From positions 62,001 to 126,000 of the forward strand of contig CAZWJF010000001.1 in NCBI GenBank assembly GCA_964634325.1: a stretch of 64,000 nucleotides of DNA, in the 5' to 3' direction. Positions within the stretch are counted from its first letter, which is position 1. Each line of letters opens with the position of its first letter. The notes under the pieces are model-generated. The model was not told the origin of the DNA, ran no database searches, and saw nothing but the letters and a program-made list of their open reading frames with translations. The DNA comes from JAJXWB01 sp964634325. GTDB taxonomy: Bacteria; Pseudomonadota; Alphaproteobacteria; Rhizobiales; Beijerinckiaceae. Made by a program: the position numbers and the translations under genes. Below are positions 55,718-64,000 of the stretch, in pieces.

Positions 55718-57817
55718 ATGAAATTCAAGCCCATCGACCAGATGTCGCTCACCGTCGCGCGCGCGGAGCATAAACTGCTCGGCGCGGAGATCGCGGAGCA
55801 CGACCGGCGCTACTATCAGGAGGACGCGCCCGCCGTCTCGGACGCCGATTACGACGCGCTGCGCCGTCGGTACGAAGCGCTGGAGGCGGCCTTTCCCGAA
55901 CTGCATTCGGCGGAGTCGCTGACGAAAAAGGTCGGCGCGGCGCCGAGCCAGAAATTCGCCAAGGTGAAGCACGCCGTGCCGATGCTGTCGCTCGGCAACG
56001 TGTTTTCCGATGAAGAAGTCCACGAATTCGTCGCGCGCGTGCGCCGCTTTCTAGGGCTCAAGGACGACGCGCCGCTCGCTTTCACTGCGGAGCCCAAGAT
56101 CGACGGTCTGTCCTGCTCGTTGCGATACGAGGCCGGCGCGCTCGTGCAGGCGGCGACGCGCGGCGACGGGTTCGAGGGCGAAGACGTGACCGCGAACGTG
56201 CGCACAATCGGCGAAATCCCGCACAAGCTGCACGGCGATTTTCCCGCAGTTCTGGAGGCGCGTGGCGAGGTCTACATGAACCGCGCCGATTTCGACGCGC
56301 TCAACGCGCGCCAGGCTGAGGTGGGCAAGATGATCTACGCCAACCCGCGCAATTCGGCGGCGGGTTCGTTGCGGCAGATCGACGCCGACGTGACGGCGCA
56401 GCGGCCATTGCGCTTCTTCGCCTACGCCTGGGGCGAGCTGTCGGCCATGCCAGCGAAGACGCAGAAGGGCATGCTCGATTTCCTGCATCGCGCGGGCTTC
56501 GTCACGAACAAGCTGACGAAGCTCTGCCATTCGGCGGAGGAGATGATCGCGCATTATCGCGACATTGAGGCTCGGCGCGCATCGCTCGGCTACGATATCG
56601 ACGGCGTGGTCTACAAAGTCGACGATCTTGCTTTGCAGGAACGTCTCGGCTTCGTGTCGCGTGCGCCGCGTTGGGCGATTGCGCACAAATTTCCCGCCGA
56701 GCGCGCGACAACTGTGTTGCGCGCCATCGACATACAGGTCGGCCGCACCGGCGCGCTCACGCCGGTCGCGCGGCTCGATCCAGTCAATGTCGGCGGCGTC
56801 GTCGTGCAGAACGCCACGCTGCACAATGCGGACGAGATCGAACGCAAGGACATTCGCGTCGGCGACACCGTCGTCATTCAACGGGCAGGCGACGTCATCC
56901 CGCAGGTCGTGGAGGTCGTGTTCGACAAGAGACCGAAACACGGACTGCCGAAGTACGAATTTCCAACGAAATGTCCGCGATGCGATTCTGCTGTTGTGCA
57001 GGAGATGGATGAGGAAGGGGCAGCCGATGTTGTCCGCCGGTGTTCGGGCGGGCTCGTCTGTCCGGCGCAGGCGGTGGAGCGGCTCAAGCATTTCTGTTCG
57101 CGACTCGCCATGGACATCGAGGGGCTCGGCGACAAGCAGATCGAGCTTTTCCACGAGAAGGGCCTGATCAAGGAGCCCGCCGATATCTTCACGTTGCAGC
57201 GGCGCATGGAAGCCGGCGAATTCAATTTGATGGAATGGGAGGGGTTCGGCGAGACGTCCGTGCGTAATCTCTTCGCGTCAATCGAGGCGCGGCGCACGAT
57301 ACCGCTCAACCGATTCATCTATGCGTTGGGCATCCGCCGCATCGGGGAAACCAATGCGCGACGCCTTGCGCGCCACTTTGTCACTTTCGACGCGCTTCGC
57401 GTGATTGCGCGAAAAGCCAAAGAAGGATCGGACGAGCGCGCGGAAATCAACAATATCGATGGCGTCGGCGACGTGGTGGCCGAAGCAGTCGCCGATTTCT
57501 TTCTCGAGGAGCATAATGAGAAAGCGCTCGACGCCTTGCTGCGCGAGGTCGAGCCTCAGCCTATGGAGGCCGTGAAGAACGACAGTCCGGTCGCCGGCAA
57601 GACGGTCGTGTTCACCGGCGCGCTCGAACGCCTCACGCGTGACGAAGCCAAGGCGCAGGCCGAACGTTTCGGCGCGAAGGTCGCGGGCTCCGTATCGAAG
57701 AAGACAGACCTCCTCGTCGCGGGGCCGGGCGCGGGCTCGAAGCTGACGAAGGCCCAGGAATTCGGGATCGAGGTGATCTCGGAAGACGAGTGGTTCGCGC
57801 GAACGGGACAGGGATAA
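55718..57817 (+). CDS. ligA: NAD-dependent DNA ligase LigA
   Basis: A 699-residue enzyme that seals nicks in replication and repair. Domain Ia with YYQEDAPAVSDADYDALRRR (NAD pocket), the adenylated Lys127 in EPKIDGLS, the oligonucleotide-binding fold (KFPAERATTVL and beyond), a four-Cys zinc finger (CPRC, then two more Cys within about 35 residues), helix-hairpin-helix repeats (ALGIRRIGETNARRLARHF) and a C-terminal BRCT domain (AGKTVVFTGALERLTRDEAK). Full length for the family. ATG at 55718 gives MKFKPIDQMSLTVARAE. Confidence 0.97.
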   Translation: MKFKPIDQMSLTVARAEHKLLGAEIAEHDRRYYQEDAPAVSDADYDALRRRYEALEAAFPELHSAESLTKKVGAAPSQKFAKVKHAVPMLSLGNVFSDEEVHEFVARVRRFLGLKDDAPLAFTAEPKIDGLSCSLRYEAGALVQAATRGDGFEGEDVTANVRTIGEIPHKLHGDFPAVLEARGEVYMNRADFDALNARQAEVGKMIYANPRNSAAGSLRQIDADVTAQRPLRFFAYAWGELSAMPAKTQKGMLDFLHRAGFVTNKLTKLCHSAEEMIAHYRDIEARRASLGYDIDGVVYKVDDLALQERLGFVSRAPRWAIAHKFPAERATTVLRAIDIQVGRTGALTPVARLDPVNVGGVVVQNATLHNADEIERKDIRVGDTVVIQRAGDVIPQVVEVVFDKRPKHGLPKYEFPTKCPRCDSAVVQEMDEEGAADVVRRCSGGLVCPAQAVERLKHFCSRLAMDIEGLGDKQIELFHEKGLIKEPADIFTLQRRMEAGEFNLMEWEGFGETSVRNLFASIEARRTIPLNRFIYALGIRRIGETNARRLARHFVTFDALRVIARKAKEGSDERAEINNIDGVGDVVAEAVADFFLEEHNEKALDALLREVEPQPMEAVKNDSPVAGKTVVFTGALERLTRDEAKAQAERFGAKVAGSVSKKTDLLVAGPGAGSKLTKAQEFGIEVISEDEWFARTGQG

Positions 57818-57860
57818 CCGCCGCGTCCCGCACGCGGGGAGAAGGGGATATGCTCGCAGG

Positions 57861-59690
57861 TCAGCCGATCCTGCGCGTCGCCCCCTCCAGCCACTTTCGC
57901 GCATCGGTTGACACCTTGCCTTGGAGCTTCTCCCACACCGCCTTGTGATAGGCGTTCAGCCACGCGATCTCCTCGCGCGTCATCAGCTTCGTATCGATGA
58001 GCGCCGTATCGATCGGCGCGAACGTGATCGTTTCGAAGCCGAGCATCTTGCGTTCGGCGCCATCTATCTTGCGTTCTTCCACGACGATCAGATTCTCGAT
58101 GCGGATGCCGTAGGCGCCTTCGCGGTAATAGCCGGGCTCGTTCGACAGGATCATGCCCGGCAGGAGCGGCGTATTTGCGAGTTTCGATATGCGCTGCGGG
58201 CCTTCGTGTACGGACAGATAGGCGCCGACGCCATGGCCGACGCCGTGATCGAAATCGCAGCCGGCTTCCCAGAGCGCGCGGCGCGCGAAAGCGTCGAGAT
58301 GGGCGCCCGTTGTTCCTGGCGGAAAGACCGACGTCGCAATGGCGATGTGCCCTTTCAGCACGCGCGTATATTTGTCGCGCATCTCGCGCATGGGGCGGCC
58401 TACGATCGTCGTGCGCGTGATGTCGGTCGTGCCGTCCAGATACTGGCCGCCGGAATCGACGAGATATATGCCCTTTCCAATCTTCGTGTCGCGCGGCGCT
58501 GTGACACGATAATGCGGCAGCGCGGCGTGCGCGCCGAATGCGGAGATCGTCGGGAAGGAGATTTCCTTCAGCTTGCCGGTCGCGCGACGGAATGTTTCGA
58601 GCGCTTGCGCGGCCGACACCTCGGACAACCTTCCCTTCGGCGCCGTTGCTGCGAACCATGCCAGAAACTCGACCATCGCCGCGCCGTCGCGGATATGGGC
58701 GGCGCGCGCGCCGCGCAGCTCGACGGCGTTTTTCTGCGCTTTCATCAGCGCGATCGGATCGACGGCGACGTCGGCTGCGCCGCCGCTCTCGCGATAGTGG
58801 GTCGCCAGTTTTTCTGGCGCGGTGGCGGAATCGAACAGCAGTCTCTTCTTCTCGCGCGCGAGTTGTTCGAGATCGGCGATCATCGCTGCGGGTTCGCGCA
58901 CGTCGGCGAGGTCTTCCAGCGCCGCGCGCACCGAATTGGAAAGCTTTGCGCCTTCGACGTAGAGCCGCGCGCGGCCTTCGCGGGGAAGGATCGCCCATGA
59001 CAGCGGCAAGGGCGTGTGCGCCACGTCGCCGCCGCGAATGTTGAACGTCCAGGCGACGGCGTGGGGATCGGAGACGACGAGGCCATCCGCTCCGCCGAGC
59101 GCCTGCGCGATGCGTCGAAGCTTGGCGGCGGCGGTCTCGCCCGCCAGCCGGTCCGGATGGAGCGCGATGGGCGCGCAGGGCGCCGCCGGACGATCGGTCC
59201 AGATCGCGTCGACGGGATTGGCGTCAAGAGCAACCAACGCCGCGCCGGCCTGTTCGGCGCCCTTGCGGAGCGCCTCGACCTGCGCGGGCGTGTGCAACCA
59301 CGAATCGTAGCCGACCTTTCCGCCCTTCGGCGCATTGCGAGCGAGCCAGCGCGAGGGCGGCTCGGAGACGAGATCGCAAAACTGAAACAGCCTGCCGTCG
59401 ACCTGTTCGCGCGCCTGGATCGTGTAGCGCCCATCTACGAACAGCGCCGCTTTGTCTACGAGAACGACGGCGGCGCCGGCAGAACCCGAGAAACCGGTCA
59501 GCCACGCCAGCCGCTCCGCCGAAGGCGGGACATATTCGTTCTGATGTTCGTCGGCGCGCGGAACGACCCAGCCATCGAGCCCGAGGCGCGTCAGCGCCTC
59601 GCGCAGCGCGGCCACCCGCGGACGCGCGCGGGCCGAGTTGCTGGAATCGTCGAAAGTCTGGAAGCGCGATTCGAAAGAAAGTTGCGGCAT
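57861..59690 (-). CDS. Xaa-Pro aminopeptidase (M24B, long eukaryote-like type)
   Basis: A 609-residue metallopeptidase. Two creatinase-like N-terminal domains (about 25-320; VPRADEHQNEYVPPSAERLAWLTGFSGSAG region) precede the pita-bread domain. Metal ligands are visible: Asp in YLVDSGGQYLDGTTDITRT (two Asp), His in HGVGHGVGAYLSVHEGP, Glu in LSNEPGYYREG and the late Glu in the TITFAPID block (preceded by GFE). The C-terminal extension after it corresponds to Peptidase_M24_C, as in the 600-residue XPNPEP1/AppP type. It removes N-terminal residues before proline. No signal peptide. Convergent with ligA. Confidence 0.92.
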   Translation of the reverse strand: MPQLSFESRFQTFDDSSNSARARPRVAALREALTRLGLDGWVVPRADEHQNEYVPPSAERLAWLTGFSGSAGAAVVLVDKAALFVDGRYTIQAREQVDGRLFQFCDLVSEPPSRWLARNAPKGGKVGYDSWLHTPAQVEALRKGAEQAGAALVALDANPVDAIWTDRPAAPCAPIALHPDRLAGETAAAKLRRIAQALGGADGLVVSDPHAVAWTFNIRGGDVAHTPLPLSWAILPREGRARLYVEGAKLSNSVRAALEDLADVREPAAMIADLEQLAREKKRLLFDSATAPEKLATHYRESGGAADVAVDPIALMKAQKNAVELRGARAAHIRDGAAMVEFLAWFAATAPKGRLSEVSAAQALETFRRATGKLKEISFPTISAFGAHAALPHYRVTAPRDTKIGKGIYLVDSGGQYLDGTTDITRTTIVGRPMREMRDKYTRVLKGHIAIATSVFPPGTTGAHLDAFARRALWEAGCDFDHGVGHGVGAYLSVHEGPQRISKLANTPLLPGMILSNEPGYYREGAYGIRIENLIVVEERKIDGAERKMLGFETITFAPIDTALIDTKLMTREEIAWLNAYHKAVWEKLQGKVSTDARKWLEGATRRIG

Positions 59691-59900
59691 GGCGAGAGGT
59701 TAGACGCGCCTTGGGAAAATTCAATTTCGACGCGCGTCAGCCGCGCCGATGCGCGCTTCGCGCTCCAGCCATGCTTATTGTGCAGTGCAAAATCAATAGT
59801 TCAGCCACCATCTCGGCCCATACAAGAGGGCAATGGCGACAAGCCGAATCTGGGGTCGGAACGTCGGGGCTCTTCAACGTCTGAAAGACGGAGCAGAACC

Positions 59901-60119
59901 ATGGCGACGATGATCATTCCTTCCAAGGCCTATGGCGCGCGCGCGAAGAAGTCCGCGCCGCACGGCCTGTTTGCGCGTTTGATGAGCGCGCTCAAGACGG
60001 CGCGTCAGCACGAGGCCGACGAAATCGCCGCGCAATACATGACCGGGCGCTGGTCGGACTCGGTCGAGCGCGAAGTCAACGAACGGCTGACGCACGCCGA
60101 GCTTCACCGCCTGTTTTGA
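59901..60119 (+). CDS. Small basic protein, function unknown
   Basis: A 72-residue protein (MATMIIPSKAYGARAKKSAP...). The ATG at 59901 follows GGAG at 59890-59893; the frame extends upstream without signs of coding. A basic amphipathic helix (LFARLMSALKTARQHEADEI, residues 26-45) is followed by an acidic-basic tail with TGRWSDSVEREVNERL. Size and pattern recall the DUF1127-like group of small regulators of alphaproteobacteria, but the signature is not clear. It converges with prmA (9-bp gap). The 210 bp upstream, moderately AT-rich near 59770-59800, probably hold its promoter. Confidence 0.55.
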   Translation: MATMIIPSKAYGARAKKSAPHGLFARLMSALKTARQHEADEIAAQYMTGRWSDSVEREVNERLTHAELHRLF

Positions 60120-60128
60120 CCCGCGGTT

Positions 60129-61079
60129 TCAGTCGAGGTCGTACAACGGGCGCGGCGCTTGGCCGCCGCGCCTGAGAACGAGCGTCGCCCAGCCGTCAAG
60201 ATCGCTGCGACGGACGAGCGCAAAGCCTTGCGCCGCATAGGCCGACAGTACGCCCGCGACGTCCCGGGCGAGCAGGCCCGACAGGACGAGCTCTGCGTCA
60301 TGCGCGGCGACGTCGGCGATCTGCGGGGCCATCATGCGCAGCGGCTTCGCGAGAATATTCGCGAAGATCAAATCATAGGGCGCGCCGGCCTGAATTCCCG
60401 GATGCATGGTCCCGCGCGCCGTCACCGGACGAACCCAAGGCGAAGCGCCGTTCAATCGGGCGTTGGCGGCGGCCGCCTCGGTCGAAACGGGGTCGATGTC
60501 GCCGGCCGCGACCGTCTTGCGCCACAGACGCGCGGCGGCGATGGCGAGCACGCCGGTGCCCGTGCCGATGTCGAGAATGCGCGAGGGCCGGCGGCGCTTG
60601 GCGATCGTGTCCAGCGCCTTGAGGCAGCCGAGCGTCGTGCCGTGATGGCCGGTGCCAAAGGCGAGCGCCGCCTCGATCTCAAGCCCGATGTCGTTCGAAC
60701 GAGGCGCGCCGCGATCATGCGAGCCATGCACGAGAAAGCGGCCGGCGCGCACGGGGGCGAGGCCCTCGAGCGATGCGGCCACCCAATCCTTCTCGTTGAC
60801 GCGGCCGAAAGCGAGGGCTTGCGCCGGCGCTTCGCCGGCGACGGCGCGCACGAGATCGCGGATCGCATCTTCGTCAGGCTCCGGGCCGAAATAGACCTCG
60901 ACCACCCATTCTTCGCTTTTCCAGCTGTCGGTCGACGGATGCTTTTCGAAGGCGGCGGCCGCGGTGTCGGCGGGGTCGAAAGTCTCGACGATCGTGTCGG
61001 CGACGAGCCGCGCGGTCGCCTCGTCAGTTTCGAGGCGCACCACATAGGCGGCGCCATTGGGGGGAAGTCCTTCCAGCAT
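60129..61079 (-). CDS. prmA: Ribosomal protein L11 methyltransferase
   Basis: A 316-residue SAM-dependent enzyme that trimethylates L11 lysines. The N-terminal L11-binding domain contains the EKDWVAASLEGLAPVRAGRF motif (near 95-115). The Rossmann domain has FGTGHHGTTLGCLKAL near 141 (family-specific), ILDIGTGTGVLAIAAARLW near 167 and IFANILAKPLRMMAPQI near 236 with the NxL(A)xxP motif. The start ATG at 61079 fits the length of alphaproteobacterial PrmA. Predicted cytoplasmic. Confidence 0.94.
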   Translation of the reverse strand: MLEGLPPNGAAYVVRLETDEATARLVADTIVETFDPADTAAAAFEKHPSTDSWKSEEWVVEVYFGPEPDEDAIRDLVRAVAGEAPAQALAFGRVNEKDWVAASLEGLAPVRAGRFLVHGSHDRGAPRSNDIGLEIEAALAFGTGHHGTTLGCLKALDTIAKRRRPSRILDIGTGTGVLAIAAARLWRKTVAAGDIDPVSTEAAAANARLNGASPWVRPVTARGTMHPGIQAGAPYDLIFANILAKPLRMMAPQIADVAAHDAELVLSGLLARDVAGVLSAYAAQGFALVRRSDLDGWATLVLRRGGQAPRPLYDLD

Positions 61080-61144
61080 GGGGCGCGCTTAGCATGGGCG
61101 GCGCGCCCTGTCATGCCGGCTGCCCTGCCGGTCCGCATGCGCCG

Positions 61145-62854
61145 CTACCGGTCCCCGCGCGCGAGCACGTGGGCGCGCAGCCACGTCAGCCGGAAAGATC
61201 CGTTCGGCCTGTCGTTCATCGACAGGTTCTCGACCAGCAGCACGATCCGGCCGTCGCCGCCCGACGGTCGGAGGAGCGGCGCGTCCTTCAATTTGCCGCC
61301 ATCAGCGAGCCGCGCAGCGATCTGCTCATAGTCGAACGTCGCGGGCTCGCCTTGGCCCAGGCGGACGGTGAACGCCGTCGAGGTAGCCTCGATCGTCGCG
61401 GCGCCCAGAGACAGCGTCTTGGGGAATGGCTCGGACAAGATCGCCGTCCCGATCAATCGATAGGCGTCGAGCTCCGTCGGCGCCGTCCAAATGCCGGCGG
61501 CGTTGTAGGCGCGATAGCCGGCCGGCGGCGGCTTGTCCCCGGTTTGCACGAGCGCCGCGAGTTTCTCTTGGGCGCGCCCGCCGGGGTCCGGCAGAACGAG
61601 ATCGAGCGCCTGCTGGCTTGCGAGATACGAGAGCGCTCCGCTCCAACGACTACTCTGGCGGGCGGTCAACGGCGCGCGGGGGCCGCCTTCGATGACGACG
61701 CCGTCGCGGATCAGGCCGTGCTCCGCGAGAATCGAGCGCACGGTCTGCGCCTGCCAGCGCGTCGACGCGCCGATCGCGCCCCATGGGCCGAAACTCGCCG
61801 CCAGGAACGCCAACGCGGCGGCAGCTGGAGCAAAGCGGACGACGCGATCGCGTCCCATCAAAGCGACTGCGACATTCGACGCGCAGAGCGCTGCGAGCAG
61901 CACGGCCACATATCGCTGCGCTGTGAGGCCGTAGGCATCGAGACGCTCGAACAGCGCGAAGCCGAGGAGGATGAGCGGCGCGACTGCGAGCCAGGGCCAA
62001 ATGCGCCAGAACAGACGGACGTGCGCCGACCCGGATGCGCGCTGCGGATAGGCCAGGAAAACGGTTGCAAGCGCCGTGAAACCGAAGAGGCCGACCATCC
62101 AGCCGATCTGCCCGTGCGGCAGCATGCGCTCGAAGCCGATCTTGGCCGCGTAGAGCCATAGAAGCGCCGAGTAGATCAGAACGAAGGGAACAAGCGCCCA
62201 GGAAACGAGGATGGCGAGCGCGCGCCGAATGAAGTCGCGCGCGCCGGCGTCGAGCGCGCCCGGCGCAAGCGGCGGGAGGATCGCAAGAAAGGCGCTCGGC
62301 GCGATGATGCAGAAGAAGGTCGCGGCTGCGTAAGACGCGTAATGGCGGCGCGGCCAGTCGCCGATCCCAAACAATTTATCGGCGCTCCAGAACGTCGCGA
62401 CCGTCGCAATGAAGCAGATGAGCGCCGCCGCGCCCGCGAGAAGGCCGGCGAGCGCGACCTTCTCGCACCAGACCCAATAGGATTCGGCGTCGCGAAATGC
62501 GCGCAGCGGCGCGGCGAGACAAGCGACCGCAAGGCCCGCATAGAGCAACGGCGCAAACAGGCCGATTTGCTTGTCGAACCAGACGACCGCCGCAGCCGCC
62601 GCCGCGACGGCGATCTGGAACGCAAGCCCCGCAGTTGGTCGCCAGCCCACGCTTTGCGCGAACAAGCTTGCTGCGGCGCCGGCGAACCACGCAGCCGCGA
62701 ACGCGCCGAACAGATGCGCGCGCGTATCGTTCACGGTCGTATCGCTATAGACGACCGCCGCCGCAGCGACGCCGAGAGCGACGCTCGGCGCGAACCAGGT
62801 CTTGAGCCGGATGAAATCCGGCTTCAGCCAACCAATCGCCTGCGTGTCGGTCAT
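61145..62854 (-). CDS. DUF4153 multi-pass membrane protein
   Basis: A 569-residue protein with about eleven hydrophobic segments in the first 410 residues and a soluble C-terminal region (about 415-569). Features of DUF4153 are the early NDTRAHLFGAFAAAWFAGAA, the WSADKLFGIGDW stretch and the IYSALLWLYAAKIGFERMLP segment near 250. The C-terminal part reads as a periplasmic beta-rich domain. The start at 62854 (MTDTQAIGWLKPDF) is preferred to 62992. No function is established for the family. It lies 66 bp upstream of prmA on the same strand. Confidence 0.78.
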   Translation of the reverse strand: MTDTQAIGWLKPDFIRLKTWFAPSVALGVAAAAVVYSDTTVNDTRAHLFGAFAAAWFAGAAASLFAQSVGWRPTAGLAFQIAVAAAAAAVVWFDKQIGLFAPLLYAGLAVACLAAPLRAFRDAESYWVWCEKVALAGLLAGAAALICFIATVATFWSADKLFGIGDWPRRHYASYAAATFFCIIAPSAFLAILPPLAPGALDAGARDFIRRALAILVSWALVPFVLIYSALLWLYAAKIGFERMLPHGQIGWMVGLFGFTALATVFLAYPQRASGSAHVRLFWRIWPWLAVAPLILLGFALFERLDAYGLTAQRYVAVLLAALCASNVAVALMGRDRVVRFAPAAAALAFLAASFGPWGAIGASTRWQAQTVRSILAEHGLIRDGVVIEGGPRAPLTARQSSRWSGALSYLASQQALDLVLPDPGGRAQEKLAALVQTGDKPPPAGYRAYNAAGIWTAPTELDAYRLIGTAILSEPFPKTLSLGAATIEATSTAFTVRLGQGEPATFDYEQIAARLADGGKLKDAPLLRPSGGDGRIVLLVENLSMNDRPNGSFRLTWLRAHVLARGDR

Positions 62855-63006
62855 GGTTCGTCCTCGGACACGATATCGCAGTTTAAGCGCGCGCGTGCGG
62901 CCAAACTTGGCCGGTCGACGCGGCGTTCGGACGCGGCCGCGTGCGCGGCGGCACGGATCGCGCGCGCATTCTGCGCGAGAAAGGACAAACATTGGAGACG
63001 CCTTCC

Positions 63007-63609
63007 ATGTCGCCGCCCGCCTTCAAATTCCTTGCCCGCTCGAGACGCTTCGCAGCAGGGCTCGTTTGCATTGCTGCTCTGGTCGCCGGCCCTGCGCGCG
63101 CGGAGATCGCGAAGATCATGCGCGATTGCGGCGCAAAGGGCGACATGGTTCGCCTTTGTCCGTTCTTTCGTCCGTCGTTCAAACCGCCGCCGGGTTGGAT
63201 CGTCGATGAGAAGTCCGGGTTCGACAAGGGGATCGATATCTTTCTGCCGCCGGGCAAGACGTTCGGAAACGCGCCGGTCCTGATCTTCGGCGAAGCGCGG
63301 CCGAACAACGGCAAGACGCCGCTCGCCACTTGGGTGCGGGTCAGCGACGAGCGTTGGGCCAAGGTCAGCAATGAACTCAAGGTGACCGAATTGCCGAGCC
63401 TCGATCTCGGCGCCGGCAAACGGGAGGTGATCGTTCACCGATACGAGAACCCCGCGTTGCGCGATCAGCCGTACGAAATCATCGGCTATTTCGCCGAGGA
63501 CGATAGCGACGGAAACTCATTCGTCATTCGCCTGACGCTGAGCGGGTTCAAAGCCGACGAGTTGGAAAAGGCGCGCGGCGTATTCGACGACCTGCTCAAG
63601 AACTACTGA
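63007..63609 (+). CDS. Exported protein, function unknown
   Basis: A 200-residue protein with a signal peptide (RSRRFAAGLVCIAALVAGPA, cleavage near RA-EIAKI). ATG at 63007 follows GGAGA at 62994-62998. The mature part has two early cysteines (RDCGAKGDMVRLCPFF) and a compact alpha-beta pattern, PPPGWIVDEKSGFDKGIDIF then PVLIFGEARPNN and, late, GNSFVIRLTLSGF, reminiscent of small periplasmic proteins that resemble the PsbP or Mog1 fold. I cannot assign a family. It is divergent from the DUF4153 gene. Confidence 0.6.
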   Translation: MSPPAFKFLARSRRFAAGLVCIAALVAGPARAEIAKIMRDCGAKGDMVRLCPFFRPSFKPPPGWIVDEKSGFDKGIDIFLPPGKTFGNAPVLIFGEARPNNGKTPLATWVRVSDERWAKVSNELKVTELPSLDLGAGKREVIVHRYENPALRDQPYEIIGYFAEDDSDGNSFVIRLTLSGFKADELEKARGVFDDLLKNY

Positions 63610-63638
63610 CGGGCGGGCCTCGGGTCGGACGCCTTCGC

Positions 63639-63656
63639 GTGAAAAACGCTTTTCAC
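63639..63656. terminator. Weak hairpin after the exported protein gene
   Basis: GTGAAAA (63639-63645) and TTTTCAC (63650-63656) around ACGC, followed by TTTCGCG. The short AT-rich stem could be a weak terminator or simply lie in the promoter of the next small gene. Confidence 0.3.
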
Positions 63657-63684
63657 TTTCGCGCCGCACGCTCTAACCTGCGGC

Positions 63685-63912
63685 ATGTTCAGATCCGCAA
63701 TTGCGATGTTCGTCTGCTTGATCCCCTTGCTCGTCCGCGCGGACGAGCAGGCGCCGGACCGGCAGGCGGAAACGGTCGCCGTACAGGCTTGGGGGCGCGT
63801 CCATTCCGAATGCGCGGAATGGAGCGACGGCTGCGTCGTCTGCACACGTGAGGGATGTTCGACGCCCGGCATCGCCTGCACGCCGCGCGAAACGTCCTGT
63901 CGCAAGGACTGA
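63685..63912 (+). CDS. Small Cys-rich exported protein
   Basis: A 75-residue protein. A signal peptide (MFRSAIAMFVCLIPLLVRA, cleavage before DEQAP) leaves a mature peptide of about 56 residues with six cysteines (ECAEW, GCVVCTREGCSTPGIAC and ETSC), a spacing that suggests disulfides or metal binding. No family is recognised. It is read downstream of the 200-residue exported protein with a 75-bp gap. The small size limits confidence, but signal peptide and cysteine pattern argue that it is real. Confidence 0.6.
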   Translation: MFRSAIAMFVCLIPLLVRADEQAPDRQAETVAVQAWGRVHSECAEWSDGCVVCTREGCSTPGIACTPRETSCRKD

Positions 63913-63933
63913 GTCGACGGCGTAGCGTCCCGC

Positions 63934-64000
63934 TTACATCCAGCGCATGATCAACGGCACGACCAGCGACGTGGCGATTCCGTTGAGGCCCATGGCGATT
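63934..64000 (-). CDS. C-terminal end of an LrgB/CidB-like membrane protein, truncated by window
   Basis: Read on the minus strand, the last 22 codons before a TAA (63934-63936) encode a hydrophobic end containing MGLNGIATSLVVPLI and finishing MRWM. The phrase xxMGLNGxxTxLxxPL is the typical C-terminus of LrgB/CidB proteins, partners of holin-like LrgA/CidA or of plastidic glycolate carriers. The rest of the gene lies to the right of the window, so the call rests on few residues. Confidence 0.5.
   Translation of the reverse strand, partial: IAMGLNGIATSLVVPLIMRWM

Overview
The window is high-GC chromosomal DNA with very compact, mostly ordinary housekeeping content. Gene order (rnpB, then mraZ-rsmH-ftsL-ftsI-murE-murF-mraY-murD-ftsW-murG-murC-murB-ddl-ftsQ-ftsA-ftsZ, then lpxC-bamD-recN-ligA), the meso-diaminopimelate type MurE, the long-linker FtsZ, the cyclic-glucan-synthase-like GH94 protein at the left edge and -35/-10 promoters of the TTGNCN/TATCCC kind all point to an alphaproteobacterium of the order Hyphomicrobiales (Rhizobiales). 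The family (Beijerinckiaceae or Methylocystaceae would fit) is only a guess. I see no tRNA, rRNA, CRISPR array, insertion sequence, phage or integrase.

Region 1 (1-9.5 kb): the C-terminal part of a large GH94-type glucan enzyme; an outer-membrane beta-barrel-like protein; a molybdenum-cofactor group (mobA, a DUF2478 gene, mobB); a translationally coupled pair of exported proteins (DUF4424 and a Cys-rich, possibly ricin-like protein); a mini J-domain protein; an MFS transporter. Region 2 (9.5-16.4 kb): a KAP-type membrane NTPase divergent from the translation factor gene ettA, then a lower-GC orphan with a TerB-like and a zinc-ribbon part, a quinone oxidoreductase and a PsiF-repeat protein closed by a clear terminator. 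Region 3 (16.4-22.1 kb): a methionine-cycle operon of an ArsR-methyltransferase fusion regulator, metF and metH, with an 18-bp perfect palindrome over the predicted -10 box. Region 4 (22-29.6 kb): an SDR, a divergent AmpD-like amidase/lytic transglycosylase pair, a DUF302 protein, an ANL acyl-CoA synthetase-like enzyme, a VOC protein, the RNase P RNA gene, a membrane acyltransferase and a small exported protein.

Region 5 (29.7-50.9 kb) is the division and cell wall (dcw) cluster, all on the plus strand and nearly all with overlapping or abutting stops and starts. Its promoter carries four CCCAT-like boxes at exact 10-bp spacing, as expected for MraZ autoregulation. Two passengers are unusual: a class I glutamine amidotransferase between murC and murB, and a GT-C-like multi-pass membrane protein between murB and ddl whose 5' end lies in a palindromic repeat-like segment. 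Region 6 (51-57.8 kb): lpxC, bamD, recN, a PH-domain membrane protein and ligA. Region 7 (57.8-64 kb): an M24B aminopeptidase P, a 72-residue small protein, prmA, a DUF4153 membrane protein, two small exported proteins, and the last codons of a reverse-strand gene that looks like the LrgB/CidB family.

Together the genes cover lipid II synthesis and septation, outer-membrane biogenesis (lpxC, bamD), murein recycling (AmpD-like amidase, transglycosylase), methyl-group metabolism (metF, metH and their regulator), Mo-cofactor maturation and DNA repair (recN, ligA). I found no convincing new multi-gene system. The best leads are the regulatory sites (MraZ boxes, the methionine-cycle operator), the two passengers in the dcw cluster, and the orphan KAP and zinc-ribbon genes flanking ettA.
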